Of a stretch of DNA of 64,000 nt, positions 22,768 through 34,611 are shown piece by piece. Below the pieces are notes generated by a model. The model searched no databases. It was not told the origin of the DNA and was given only the letters and a program-made list of their open reading frames with translations. This stretch comes from Crambe crambe (Eukaryota; Porifera; Demospongiae; Poecilosclerida; Crambeidae), in assembly GCA_963924555.1 (NCBI GenBank), contig OZ004587.1, positions 434,001 through 498,000 of the forward strand, given 5' to 3'. A program made the position numbers and the translations under genes. Every line of letters starts with the position of its first letter. The first letter of the stretch is position 1.

Positions 22768-24359
22768 TTGGTGGCATGAGTGTTATCTGCCTTGCTCTGG
22801 AGGTTGGGGGTGGGGTCACTCTCATCATCATAAAGTCGTAACTTCCAGCTGCATTCTAAAAGGAACATGTACACACTAGAGTGAGGCAAGCACACACATA
22901 CAATGAATTCTAACATGTTCAATGAATTTACCATGCACAATGAATTCTAAGTAGAGCCTCAAACTGGTTCTGCCATTTATTTTATTGGATTGAATGAGAC
23001 ATGCCCTACATACATACATACATATGCAAAGTACTAGGGCAATGTACAACAATTGAGTAGCAGCGAGCTAGCGAGCAAGTATTCCTATAGGCTTTTGTGC
23101 TGATAGCTATTCATTTGTCCTTAGAAGATTTTGATGTGAGTTTTATATGTAAGTGGCAAGCAGCTGCATACATAGAAAACTGTAATGCTTACCTCAAAAC
23201 ACCTAGTGCTTATGATAAGCCTGCCTCAAGTCTGCTGCTCAAAAGGTTGTAGAAATAGTTCATTTGTGCTTTGCTGTTGAGTTATGTAAGTGGCAGGCAG
23301 CTGCATGCATAGAAAGCTAAGTACTTACCACAAAGCACTTAGATATGTCTAGTGCCTACAATCCACTTAGATAAGCCTAGCCCTACTATCCAGCATGCTA
23401 TAAACAAAGGACACTACAAAAGAGGACAAGTCTCTCTCAAAAAAAGAATACCTTTGTATATACACTCTATACAAAATAACCTCCAAAAGAGGATAACCTC
23501 TCTACAAAGAAGTGTTAGCTTACCAGTGATATATTCCTGTATCTGTTGCTCGGTAGGAAGGTCATGAAGAACATTGTCCAGGTATTGCAGTCGATGTAGA
23601 GTCATTTCTATCCAACACGGTGTTCCTTTGATGTTCTGCCTGCTATAATCAAGACCCCAGCCCTTGACGAAACTCAGACAAAGGATGCACAGACACCCCA
23701 GGTCATCCACTCTGATCCCCTTGACCATAGAGAATGCTTGCATTCAAATTACCTAAACAAATATGAAAGAAGTTTGATTCTCTCTCTTGATAATATCTTA
23801 CCACATACGTACATACTGTAACAGGTAAATCTGTAATGCAGTGCATAATGAAATGGTAAGTGATGAGAGATTACATATTTGTGTGCAGTGGAACCTCCAA
23901 TTTATGGACATACTTGGGACCATCCTTTGGTCTATTTGTAGAGAGGTGGTCCACATTTGGAGGGTATAGTACATACAAAGGTACTTTTAGATTGAGAGGT
24001 TTGTCACCTTTCAGAGTGTCCTTTATCAGAAGTTCCAATGTACAAACAACATTTATTTCTCTCTGGTCTTACTATGAGAAGTTCATCTGAAGTCTCATCA
24101 AATCCACATCATGTAAATGTGCAAAATTATTCCACTGAATCTACTCACACATATACATACATACCTCTAACAGCAGCTGTATGGATATCCATGGCAGCAT
24201 AAGCTTTGGCAGCCTGTTTCTGCATCTCGCCATAGCATTGGTGGAGATCAAAGACTGCTTTGGGGTGAACAGCATCTCCTGGGACTTGCACAAACACACT
24301 ATGTTCACTCATGCAATGAATCCACACATCTCCATTATCCTTCTCTTCAAGAATCGCTC
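22768..24359 (-). CDS. SMAD4: SMAD4-like MH2 domain, C-terminal half, copy 1 (partial)
   Basis: Three phase-compatible exons: 24165-24359 ([17 protein letters not shown] ... [16 protein letters not shown]), 23524-23736 ([46 protein letters not shown]) and 22768-22855 ([20 protein letters not shown]). The first two match the second half of the MH2 domain of the co-SMAD SMAD4, the common partner of TGF-beta/BMP signalling. The MH1 DNA-binding domain, linker and first MH2 strands are not visible. Compared with known SMAD4, about 20 residues around the usual YLDREAGR loop are shortened. The third exon continues past the normal SMAD4 end and finishes in phase 2 with no following exon found. Candidate upstream exons are listed separately. 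Probably a fragment; expression unknown. Confidence 0.7.
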
Positions 24360-26961
24360 CTAGAAAACAAAGCACATACAGTTTTAATTTGGGGGAGAAA
24401 AAGAATGATGTGGACGCCATGAAACCCATTACAATCAGGGGATTCCCCTCACCAAGCTGCAAGAGGAAATTTGAATGCAAAGGCCGAAAAAAAAACAACA
24501 AAAAAAACAACTTTTCCATTACAGAATGAATTACAGTGAAAGCAGGAAAGTAGGCAGGGGGAAATCAATTCACAGTAATCGTTCTTGTTGTTTTTGTTTT
24601 GGGGGGACATGGCAGGAGATCCTCCCACTTCCTCTCCCCAACCCTTCATTACTTGAATGGATATGTAAATGAAGTGAGATGAAGTTAGCCTTTCAGTGGC
24701 TGATGGAAAAGGATAGAACATTGTCTTTGACTAAGGTAGTCAGGAAAATATGACTAATTTACACGCAGGGTATCTGATATACTTATTTCCAAGTGCCCAG
24801 ATTATCCTCCAAGGCTTTCAATGGAATCCTACTGAGCATTCAAACATTACCAAATAGTTTATACAACACTGACCACTGACGTGTTTTTAAGTGGGTACTG
24901 TCCCTACATGTCCTGATGCACACCACAAGGTTATTTTAGTAATGCAACATTGTTATTCATTGCATAACATAACATACTCCATTGTATATCTTAAAGTGCA
25001 GAGCACTCCAGTGATCACTACCAATCTCTCATCAACTTCAACCAAGGACCCTCCTACCTTAATATTTATGGGTACGTACAAAATTTAGTGGAGAATCAAC
25101 CAGTTTAGTCTTAACATGTACTTATTACCAGTTGCCATTCCCAAATACTTCTTCATACTTAAGCTCTCCATAACTCATGACTACTAGTAGCCTTGGGGCT
25201 GAAATTTGGTGTGGAGCTAGTCCAACCATTATAGAACACATGACAAAAGTTTCAGATAATTTCATCAAAGCATGTTTAAGAAATATCTGAATGAACTACT
25301 TCACCATTCCATGTCTTTACCATTCAAAGTAATTATGAATTATAATTGTATTTCAAGTAGGAACAATATCAGTTTGAACTTTGAACTCAGCTAAAATTTA
25401 TTACCCATTGATAATAGTGACCTTAAGGTATACCATGTCACTATCCGTCCCACTTGGCAGTCACTGGCAAAAGCTGTTTCTATATAATGATCGTACATTT
25501 AAGGCTGAGCAAACTTAATACTGAGTTTATCGTCACCTCCGTCATCCAATTTTGTCAGCAAAATATTGAATTTTGATACGATAAATAGTTTATGTGGCTC
25601 AATGCGAGATATTTACTGTATGGTACAAGACATAGGTCAGTATTTGCTTGCGGACATGCCATGTGTCACATGACAAGTACCAGTCTAGTCATGTGATCTG
25701 ATGTTTAATTACCATGTGTGACACATGATGACATGATATTTTGAGAAAAAACTATTACTCTGATATCGGCACTTTATGAGAAAGAAAGCGGTCAACTATT
25801 ATAACTCGCTCTTCTTCATGACAATTCCATCTACATTTAAAAGTCAGAGTATATATTGTAGCTGCACTATTGGTGGGCTTAATATAGTGATATTATTGAT
25901 ACAGTATGCTTTGCACATTGTAAGAGAAGATCCTATGGATTTCAGTAAATCATGACCTCATATATACATACTATGAGGTCTAAGTGTACATTTCAACAAG
26001 TGGGTTCAGTCGTACGACATCTTTCCATTAGGATGACATGGGATTAGTGAGGAAGATGAAGTACTCTACATGATTATGCGGAAGGTTCACCAGACACTGC
26101 ATGTATCTGTAAGCTTTCCACTCCATTACTACTAATCAGAACTGGAAGGGAAAGGGAAGAGATTTTAAGTCAGAGAGTGGACCAGCACTAAACTTATTAC
26201 AACCCACAAATACGTATTCCTGGAGCCATTACAAGCAAAAAACCTACACTAAAACACTCTTGATATCCACCCAGAAAAAAAGCATCAAATTCTGCACTTG
26301 AAATTATTAGCACTTCATGCCACTCCAGCCTAAAAATCAACAATCAATCTCTGCCCCCAAGCAATGATATACAACATTAATTAGCAATACCTTTATTGCT
26401 ATATCATCTTGGCCTGTCATGGGAGTGAAGTAGGAATAGTTAGCTCGTAGTTTGGTAATGTGATGGGTAAGGGGTTACTTGACTGAAGTATACTCTTGTT
26501 GCTGGGAGTTCTATGGACAATCCCTATCCTATGCACATGGAACTGTAGGATAGGACGGACACATAGGATGGAGCCTGCCATGGGAGTCCTATGGATAATC
26601 CCTATCTTATGTATATGGGACTATAGGATAGGACAGACACAGTCCCTATATTAAGTACATTGGACTGTCAAATACATAGTAGAAGAATATGTAGGACAGA
26701 ACACACAAACAGGTACCTATGGGAGTTCCCAAGGGAAACCACCTTGTAACATTTTTGGACCCCATAGGACTTTTCTCTGTCCTAGATGATACATCCATAG
26801 ATACTATCCTCCATAGACAAGGGATTACATATGATGGCGAACTTGGACACGAGTGACTTTCACACTATTCAAATTACTAAGCAAAACATAAGTAATGCTT
26901 TACACTTTCTTGAAATAACAATTGACCAGTAGTCAGTGGAAACAACGTACTCTAGTCTTAC
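24360..26961. other. Intron-like gap in unit 1
   Basis: 2.6 kb without exon signal between candidate exon 26962-27059 and the SMAD4-like exon. Its halves resemble other parts of the unit: the GGGAGTGAAGTAGGAATAGT stretch near 26420 recalls 22270, and the GTCACATGACAAGTACCAGT stretch occurs near 22634, 25667 and 27652. Confidence 0.45.
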
Positions 26962-28551
26962 CAATTAACAGTGAAGGCGGTGGAGTTGGTATAGCCATCA
27001 AAGCTCCAACTGTTGTGCATCTGACCACCATTACAATACATACCCATTTCCAAAGCCACCTACACATTTATAGACAATGAATGATCAAGTGTGCTTTATT
27101 TGGAATTCTTACTCCAGCGAGATTCCATGGACTTTTCCACTGTCCTCTGACCCCCAGGAGCAACTGTAGATCCAGTTGACATGCATCTTGTAGTCTTGTA
27201 CGTAGATTAAGGGCTGTCTCATCCGTCACCTTCCCATCAAGCAGACACTGATGCTCCATGTGTCACACCCACTGCACACAGGCTGTTATTGACCACAGCT
27301 GAGATCAGTCCAGACTCCTGCACACCCGAACAAAAGGAGACGTAACAATCATTTTGTAGAGATCAATCTATCATGTTGGAAGTCCCAAAGCTCTCCAATT
27401 AGTGTTTGATTAAGGGATACTTTAAGGAATCATTGAGTGAATGTGCATGGTGGGAGATGAAGATGCGTAGGAAGCTGTACTCTACACGACCTATCTTACC
27501 ATACTCACTGCATGAAGAGTGAACCATTGGGAAAGTTAGTGGACAGTGTGGCACTCCATTGGTCATAGTGTGACTACATCAAAGCCATATGCTGCCACCA
27601 GGCACATCACTAATTACAAGATTCTCATCAACCCTTGCTCGCATGCCATATGTCACATGACAAGTACCAGTCTAGTCATGTGATATCTGTAGACCCAGCC
27701 ATATAATGCCTAATGGTGAGGCGTCATGTGATACTCACTTGGTGCCATGAGTGTTATCTCCCTTGCTCTGGAGGTTGGGGGTGGGGTTACTATCATTGTC
27801 AATCATTAAAGTCGTAACTTCCAGCTGCAGGAACTAGAGTGAGGCAAGAGTAAGTAGAGCCTTAAACTGGTTCTGTAAACATGGTCATTTATTTTATTGG
27901 ATTGACCCCCCTCAGTAATGAATAACTCTTCACCTTATTCCTTCATATAGAGTTTCCACTGGTTAAGAGGAAAGGTGGAGTGTTGAAGAGTTGGCCTCTC
28001 ACTCAACCTACGTATATGCTAAATGAGCATGTGATAACTTTTGGATGAACTAATACTTTGCATATGTATGTATGTATGTAGGGCATATCTCATTCTATGT
28101 CAGCATTGGGTAAGGGGTCTTCACAGTAAAATATCCACAACTTGAAACAGGTCTGGACTGCTCCACATACCAGGGTCTGTAACAGGTCAGTAAAATCTAA
28201 CAGGTCTGTAACAGGTCCATATTTTTGGACTGTATCAGACCTGCTGCCTCACGGACTGCCTACAGATCAAAAATTAGTACTTTGGTGCCTATAGGATGTA
28301 CTCTTTTTTAATTGTTACATACCTGCTTACAAGTTGGATTTTTCATCAAATACACTAGTTCAGGGGTCAGAAAAGTTAAGAGTATCACTACCATAGCTAG
28401 TCAGGTACATTTGACTATCAGAAATACTTACTGTTCTTGTTCGTGGGTCTTCCTTGGATCGTGATAGATCCCCCACAATGAGCACCTCCGTACATCCTCC
28501 AGCTACGTAGCTCAGCTGTTTCAGATCTCTCAGATTCGTTCTAGTCCTCAG
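26962..28551 (-). CDS. Candidate upstream exons of unit 1, unrecognised
   Basis: Four open, splice-bounded blocks: 28432-28551 (40 codons, RTNLRDLKQLSYVAGGC, donor GTAAGT), 27739-27824 ([15 protein letters not shown]), 27113-27213 (YVQDYKMHVNWIYSCSWG) and 26962-27059. The last two join each other and the SMAD4-like exon at 24359 in phase, giving a hydrophobic stretch WKWVCIVMVVRC. The first two join each other but do not match the third in phase. No domain is recognised. They could be 5' exons of the SMAD4-like gene, another gene, or splice-like noise kept by duplication. Confidence 0.3.
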
Positions 28552-28983
28552 CTCAAGATAGAAAAGGCGGAGCTAGTGGGTGTGGCTGTACGATATGAAT
28601 AGGTGCATGCGCAGTTCTCTATCATAGGACTACTACCAATATACTAATAGCGGGTGCAAGATGTAGTGCAGAGGATATTTGGATGGTGTGCTGGATTCTG
28701 GTGGCTGCAGCAGAGCTTGCTGACATGAGAGCTCAGTATATTCCTCCCCAAATACATTGAAGTTACATAGCCCACTTTCCACAACCACCTCTCTTTAACT
28801 AAAATCATTATTGATGGCTGTCACACACCCTGACAGACCGACAATACAACTCAACATTTTCATTCCTTTTCATTGTGCAAGTCATGATGTAATAAAGTAT
28901 TGTGAAGCATTAAAAATAAAAAAAATAGCTAGCATGGCAGTCCTTGAGATGAGAGGAAGCAGTGGACCTCAGTCTGGCTTGTG

Positions 28984-29794
28984 CTAGTCTCGCGGGCCCG
29001 ACCCTTTACCAACCGCGAGGGAAGGAAAGAGTCTTGTCAAATCCAATACATGATCTTGTTTCAATTGCCCAAAGATTTGGTGGCGGGCATGCGCAAAACG
29101 TCACGATACGTCACGGCTCTTTTCGCGCGTGCACTTACAGAGTAGTCCTAGAGTTTAGTCATGTCACTATCAGTGGTGGATCTAGGAGTGGGCATTTCAG
29201 GCACATGCCCCCCCCCCCTTTTTGGTGTGGCCACTTATAAGAATTACAGTGATGCATGACAGTTTGCAAGTTAGCTGGTTAGCCAAAGCCGGGTAAAAAA
29301 ATTTTTCGCACACAAGCGCGCAGATATTTTTTCCATAAGCCTGTGTGCCCCCCCTTTTTGAAAATCCTGGATCCACCACTGACTATGGTCATGTTAATGA
29401 GCTGCTTGCTTGTATGCAGAGATCTCATTGGTGATCATAGGAAAAAGAAAAGGCTGCATGGTCCAGGGTGTGCATCAGCCAAAGAACTGCTCCAGGTACT
29501 TGCAGGAGTTGCACTGGAAAAATTTCCGACACTTTCTGACCAGAAAGCTGTTTCCAAGCCTCCTCCCACTCTCTTGAATAGCCACCTCCAGTCTGTAATC
29601 ATATTCCTGCTCAGCCATGTAGCGCTAAGAAATCCAGAGCGCAGATTTTTCCTAAATTCGTGATGTATAATAACGTCATAGTCGTGCCCCTCCTTCCGAA
29701 GATTGCTGACTGTGCACAACAAGATCGTGTATTGGATTTGACCAGACTCTTTCCTTCCCTCGCGGTTGGTAAAGGGTCTGGCCCGCGAGACTAG
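28984..29794. mobile_element. 811-bp DNA transposon private to unit 1
   Basis: Both ends begin CTAGTCTCGCGGGCC in inverted orientation; the terminal inverted repeats run about 75 bp (28984-29058 and about 29720-29794) with few mismatches. A 7-bp direct repeat GCTTGTG flanks it (28977-28983 and 29795-29801). Unit 2 shows the uninterrupted site at about 56971-56990 (TCTGGCTTGTGCATC). No transposase is encoded; a smaller element is nested at 29171-29381. Confidence 0.9.
29171..29381. mobile_element. Nested MITE (hAT-like ends)
   Basis: A 211-bp element inside the 811-bp transposon. The ends CAGTGGTGGATC and GATCCACCACTG are inverted repeats and each carries an internal C-tract with T-tract. ACTAT (29166-29170 and 29382-29386) is a possible 5-bp target duplication. 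CAGTGG ends recall hAT MITEs, but these usually make 8-bp duplications, so the family is open. Confidence 0.65.
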
Positions 29795-29801
29795 GCTTGT
29801 G

Positions 29802-32715
29802 CATCATGTGACCATCAATAGCATATGTCATCCATGCAACATCATCTTCAGAAGACTGACAGTGAACCAAACAGGAAGGGTACTTTGTGCCAACTAAGCG
29901 GCCAATCTTGATCATACATAGCTACTTTAGAGAGACATGATATCAAGCTCACACGACCACTTCATTTGGACTGGCTTGGACAGCAAGTTAGCAAGATTAA
30001 TTGGCATGCAAGGTCTTCCACAAATCTGCACACAACTACTTTCTCTGCTGAAGGACATATGGCCTTAGGCAATCAGTCTAAAACTTACACTGAGACGCGC
30101 GTTAATTACGTGATCACTTCCTGTCTAGTGGCTTGTACTAGGTCAATGGAGTGGAATTTGACTTTTAACATTACTGTATTTTACCTGTGATATCTCAGAA
30201 ATGCTTTCAGCTAGTGCTTTCATTTTTTGATACTTACTAAATGAAAGGTTGGTGATCATTCTCTTTACCTTTAATTCAGCAAAACCTCAGTGCCCTCTCT
30301 GATGTGGCAGGGCTAACTAGTGAGATTTCAGCATGGGTACCTATCTTCAGTACACCGGACATCTCAATGCAAAATGGGTTGGGCCTTTGATACTTTGCAT
30401 GTGGATAGCCAACAGTATGAACTATATAATCATGCAAAAAACTTAAGTCTAGCTTGAAAACACACTGAACTGCAGGACAATGAAATGTCACAAAAAATCA
30501 CTTATTTTGGAGTGACACAGCAAACTTTCTACTCATAAAATGTTTCTGAGACTTGAATGGAGGCTTAACTAGCCCTTTTTTTATAATGTGGAGCAATCAG
30601 ACTGTTTGTATGTTAAACCAATAAAAAGTTATACAAGTTTTATTGGCACTACTTTTCCAACTTTCTCCAAACTGGTCAACTTTAGTACACCGGACAACTC
30701 GATGCAAATGGTCTGTTCCCAAAATTTTAAGTTGCTATATGATCCACACAGTTTGAACTTTAATATGATATGACAAGATATGCACAAAACCTTGTCATAA
30801 ATGAAATATGACTGTTTAAAAGTATAGAAAATATCTGCTTTACAGCTTCAGACCAACTGTTGTGATGTCATCAAAACGTCAGGTGTAATTTGATGCGTGG
30901 TTTGTGGCTACAGCTCAATAGAAGAGGTGGTCATTAAAATAACATGTCCCAGTCTTTACATCACGTGAAGCCTTATGAAACGTCATCTAGTGGTTTGTAG
31001 TGTGGTTTATCAAGTGAGACCAATAAAAAGAATTTTTAGTCTCCTGAGTCTTAACTCCCATAGCAATATGTCTTCATTGTGGTATATCCTACAATGGCGA
31101 CAGATGGTCCTCTGCAATCCCCAATACTCATAATTGCGAAATTCAATATCACACATCATTTCCATATAGGATATAAGCAGTGCAACGACATCTCTGCAGC
31201 ACTCTGGGGTGGAATAATAGTGATAGAGTAGTTAGGGCCTGCATATCATGGAGGGAGAAGTTGAGACAACTTACTATCATGTACACCAGAAGACAAAGAC
31301 AGTCATGTAGGAAATGTCAGACCTACATTCCTTTTGATGCTTTAAAACTTAGCTATTGCAGCTTCCGTGAATGGAGTAGATGGATGAATAGCCAATGTGC
31401 ATGGATTTATAGGGAGAACAACAAATACACATGCATAATTGTTCCATAGTTAACTATATGCAGTTACCATGGCTACAAGGGGAGATGAAGTGGGCAGTCC
31501 ATAATGCTTGTAACTAGGTATGTTGTGATTTATCCCTTCAATCATGTTAAAGACATCTACTACATCTGTCTGTTTAATTAAAGGGACATCCTCATTGTAA
31601 AACCATTGTCATACCAGACTACTATGTTCATGGACATTAGTGTTATCAGTAGCTAGTGCTTATTCTCAGGATGGGAAAGGAACGAAAAGTCAGTCAGGGG
31701 AGAGATATAATGTTGCTAATTGCCTTTAGCTCTTGCCTTCAGCCAAATGATGTGATGTGTGGGCAACTGTCAAATAGATAATTCACTTCTTGCGTGGGTG
31801 CATGAACCTCCAACCTCTGTATTTGCATGTGGTCCCTTTTAATAAAGATCATTAGAGGTCAATGGACAAGCATGCATCCAGCATCCATGGAAATAAATAA
31901 CATGCAACAATTCTTCTTGTGTTGGTGCTACATAACTACGTAAGCTTCCAGAATGTCATTCACTTTGTTCAATTGGTTTTCTACTGTTTGTCAGGAGATA
32001 ATGTGGCCAAACTAGTTTCATGATGTAGTTTAAGAGTACGATTTTTATGAAAGAAAGGCATTAGAGCATCATGTCTAATCACGGGGCATTCTGGATGATG
32101 ATAATGTATGAATAAAACTCACTTCATGTAACGGTGCATGCCGGAAAGCCTCTCACAGTTATTCTCGCAATAGATTAAGTAGAATATGAATAGAACGTTG
32201 TGTATGTTTGTGTAATTAGAGTGTGTGCAATTGATTCTTGTGGTTTGTGGTCAGTTAATGTAATTATGGTCTTATGGTTGTTTTGGTGACTGTATTAGTG
32301 ACTCTCAGTGTGTGATTGTTTATGATAAATTGATAAATTGTTCTAGTGAGAGATCCTCCACATAAAAGGAAAATACATCATCTTCTTATCCTAAAGCCCA
32401 ATAGAGTACAACTTTGTCATTAAGTCACCATGGAGATGTCATAACCGTATGGTAGCCAGTACCATTCATTTCACTCTTCCCAATAGAAAAATATTTAGCT
32501 AATAGTCAAAAAAGTTCTTGTCACAAAAATTAATAATTAATAAGTACATTACCAATTAGAATAATTGTCATGAACGATACAGAAATTGTGTTAGCATGAA
32601 GTGTAGAAAAAGCTACAGCATAATTTCAAGATAATTATAGTGACCAAATGAAAGTGTTGAGTGAGGGGAAGCAGAAATGAGCACAAGACAATAGTGGTGG
32701 ATGAGGAGGGAAGCG
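29802..32715. other. No supported gene; end of unit 1 and start of block B
   Basis: Up to 30585 it matches 56980-57795. After that comes unique sequence, then from about 31.5 kb relatives of 9.6-10.4 kb (for example GGGCATTCTGGATGA near 10008 and 32086). ORFs here, such as one at 31180-31449, lack domain or splice support. TACACCGGACA occurs twice (30350, 30687), a small internal repeat. Confidence 0.5.
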
Positions 32716-34611
32716 TCATTGTTTAGTGAGTAAGTATTCCACCACCTCACTGTGACCCTTCTCTAGGGCCAACTGGAGTGGTGTCTCGTCAAACTTGTTC
32801 TTGATGGTTGGGGGGCAATGGATGTATTCAATGAAATGCTTGACAATGGCAAGTTGACCATATTTGGCTGCATAATGGAGCGGAGTCTCTCCACCGACAT
32901 CTTGACACATCGAGTTGCATCCCTTGTTTTGGGTTAAGTAGTTTACGATGGAGAGGTGTCCATTCCTAGCTGCCATGTGAAGAGGTGTGACATTATCGTC
33001 ATCCAGACTGTTTGGGTCACAGCCATGCCTCTCAACCAAGTTGATGACAAGGTGGAGATGACCCTCTTGAGAAGCATCATGGAGTGGTTGTCTTCCTTGC
33101 CAACCAGGAACATCAGGACTGCAATGAATGACATTTAATAAATAGTCTACTACATCACTATGTCCACGAAGGGCTGCACTGTGAAGTGGTGTGTTGTTTT
33201 TATTGTTTGTACCGAGTGGATCACACTTTCTCTCTTCACATAAATACTTGACAGTAGATAAGTGTCCTTTCTGTGCAGCGAGATGTAGGGGGGTGGCTTG
33301 ATTGTTGTCTCTACTGGCAGGGTCACAGCCATGCCTCTCAACCAAGTTGATGACGAGGTGGAGGTGACCCTCTTGAGAAGCATGATGGAGTGGTCGTCTT
33401 CCTAATTGACCGGGAACATTAGGACTGCAATGCATGACATTTATTAAATAGTCTACTACATCACTCTGTCCACAAAGGGCTGCATCGTGAAGTGGTGTGT
33501 TGTTATCATTGTCTGTACTGAGTGGATCACACTTTCTCTCTTCACATAAATACTTGACAGTAGATAAGTGTCCGAACTGTGCAGCGAGATGTAGGGGGGT
33601 GGCTTGATCGTTGTCTCTACTGGCAGGGTCACAGCCATGCCTCTCAACCAAGTTGATGACGAGGTGGAGGTGACCCTCTTGAGAAGCATCATGGAGTGGT
33701 CGTCTTCCTAATTGACCGGGAACATTAGGACTGCAATGCATGACATTTATTAAATAGTCTACTACATCACTATGTCCTTGATGGGCTGCCTCGTGAAGTG
33801 GTGTGTTGTTATCATTGTCTGTACTGAGTGGATAACACTTTCTCTCTTCACATAAATACTTGACAGTAGAGAAGTGTCCGAACTGTGCAGCGAGATGTAG
33901 GGGGGTGGTTTGATTGTTGTCTCTACTGGCAGGGTCACAGCCACACTCCATTATCAAGAACTTGACAATGGACAAGTGACCCTCCTGGGTAGCAGCAAAG
34001 AGAGGTCCTCTACCATCCACACCACTAGGGAGGTTGGGGTCGCATCGACAGTCTTTGATCAGATACTTTACGATATCGATGTGCCCCTTCAGTGCTGCCA
34101 CGTGTATGGGAGTGGTCTTGTATGAGGTGGAGTCTGAAAATATGTCCTGAATGGACATGTACTGAAGCATCTTCTCCATCAAATACTTTACAGTTTTCAA
34201 ATTTCCACCATGACAGGCATTATGTAGAGATGAGTAGCCATCTTCATCCTGGTGGAGTGGATCCATTTGATGATTTTCTACTAAATACTCGACTGTTGAG
34301 AGATGCCCTGCTTGAGCTGCATTGTGGAGAGGTGTAGTTCCCTGCCACCCTGAAGGTGCAGGGTTGCATTGAACTTCGTCAATGAGGTACTTGAGCACCT
34401 CCAGTCTGCCGTAGTCGGCTGCAACGTGCAGTACTGTATCACCATTCCTATCCTCGGTCAAGGGATTGAGCCCCTTTGTGATGAGATGCTTGACTTGTTC
34501 TAGGTTTCCTTCTTTGGCTGCATGGTGTAGTTGTTGATTGTGCTCTGTTGTGGTGTGTGCCGAGTCTAACATGTCCAGACGTGGGTCGTCCAAGTCTCTC
34601 CCTCTGTTGTC
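32716..34611 (-). CDS. Ankyrin-repeat protein B
   Basis: One open frame from 34611 to the TGA at 32716 encodes about 18 ankyrin repeats of about 34 residues (TPLHLAAQFGHLSTVKYL, RRPLHHASQEGHLHLVINLV, TPLHMAARNGHLSIVNYL). Ankyrin arrays are binding scaffolds; no catalytic or membrane domain is seen. The frame opens directly after a pyrimidine-rich tract and AG (34612-34613) in phase 0, with the first ATG at 34572 (MLDSAHTTTE); a TTG-initiated reading at 34593 is unlikely in an animal. The middle contains a three-repeat block copied in tandem every 306 bp, explaining 213 more codons than copy A. Neighbouring death-domain gene B lies on the same strand; a functional link is only conjecture. Confidence 0.82.
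   Translation of the reverse strand, partial: DNRGRDLDDPRLDMLDSAHTTTEHNQQLHHAAKEGNLEQVKHLITKGLNPLTEDRNGDTVLHVAADYGRLEVLKYLIDEVQCNPAPSGWQGTTPLHNAAQAGHLSTVEYLVENHQMDPLHQDEDGYSSLHNACHGGNLKTVKYLMEKMLQYMSIQDIFSDSTSYKTTPIHVAALKGHIDIVKYLIKDCRCDPNLPSGVDGRGPLFAATQEGHLSIVKFLIMECGCDPASRDNNQTTPLHLAAQFGHFSTVKYLCEERKCYPLSTDNDNNTPLHEAAHQGHSDVVDYLINVMHCSPNVPGQLGRRPLHDASQEGHLHLVINLVERHGCDPASRDNDQATPLHLAAQFGHLSTVKYLCEERKCDPLSTDNDNNTPLHDAALCGQSDVVDYLINVMHCSPNVPGQLGRRPLHHASQEGHLHLVINLVERHGCDPASRDNNQATPLHLAAQKGHLSTVKYLCEERKCDPLGTNNKNNTPLHSAALRGHSDVVDYLLNVIHCSPDVPGWQGRQPLHDASQEGHLHLVINLVERHGCDPNSLDDDNVTPLHMAARNGHLSIVNYLTQNKGCNSMCQDVGGETPLHYAAKYGQLAIVKHFIEYIHCPPTIKNKFDETPLQLALEKGHSEVVEYLLTKQ
33200..34000 (-). repeat. 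306-bp tandem repeat inside ankyrin gene B
   Basis: The marker CTACTGGCAGGGTCACAGCC occurs at 33311, 33617 and 33923, spaced exactly 306 bp (102 codons, three ankyrin repeats). The copies are nearly identical and differ by scattered substitutions (QKGHL versus QFGHL, NNQ versus NDQ). Copy A has only one such block, so this is an expansion in B or a contraction in A. Confidence 0.9.

Larger units (their letters stand above)
22117..30585. repeat. Segmental duplication, unit 1 (SMAD4-like region)
   Basis: From AATCTGAAGCTACC to CTTAACTAGCCCTTT this 8.47-kb stretch aligns collinearly with 49301-57795. Intergenic and intronic sequence match almost as well as exons. Unit 1 carries an 811-bp transposon (28984-29794) that unit 2 lacks. 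Within the unit, the exon around PTPNLQSK occurs twice (22768-22855 and 27739-27824), showing older internal duplication. Confidence 0.9.

Noticed and set aside
31180..31449. 89-codon Cys/Arg/Trp-rich ORF as a zinc-finger gene
   Set aside because: Single CxxC only, no splice context, no paralogue or conserved motif.
34569..34611. TTG start for ankyrin protein B at 34593
   Set aside because: Non-ATG initiation is unlikely here; the frame continues to a good splice acceptor, so the upstream part is more simply exonic.
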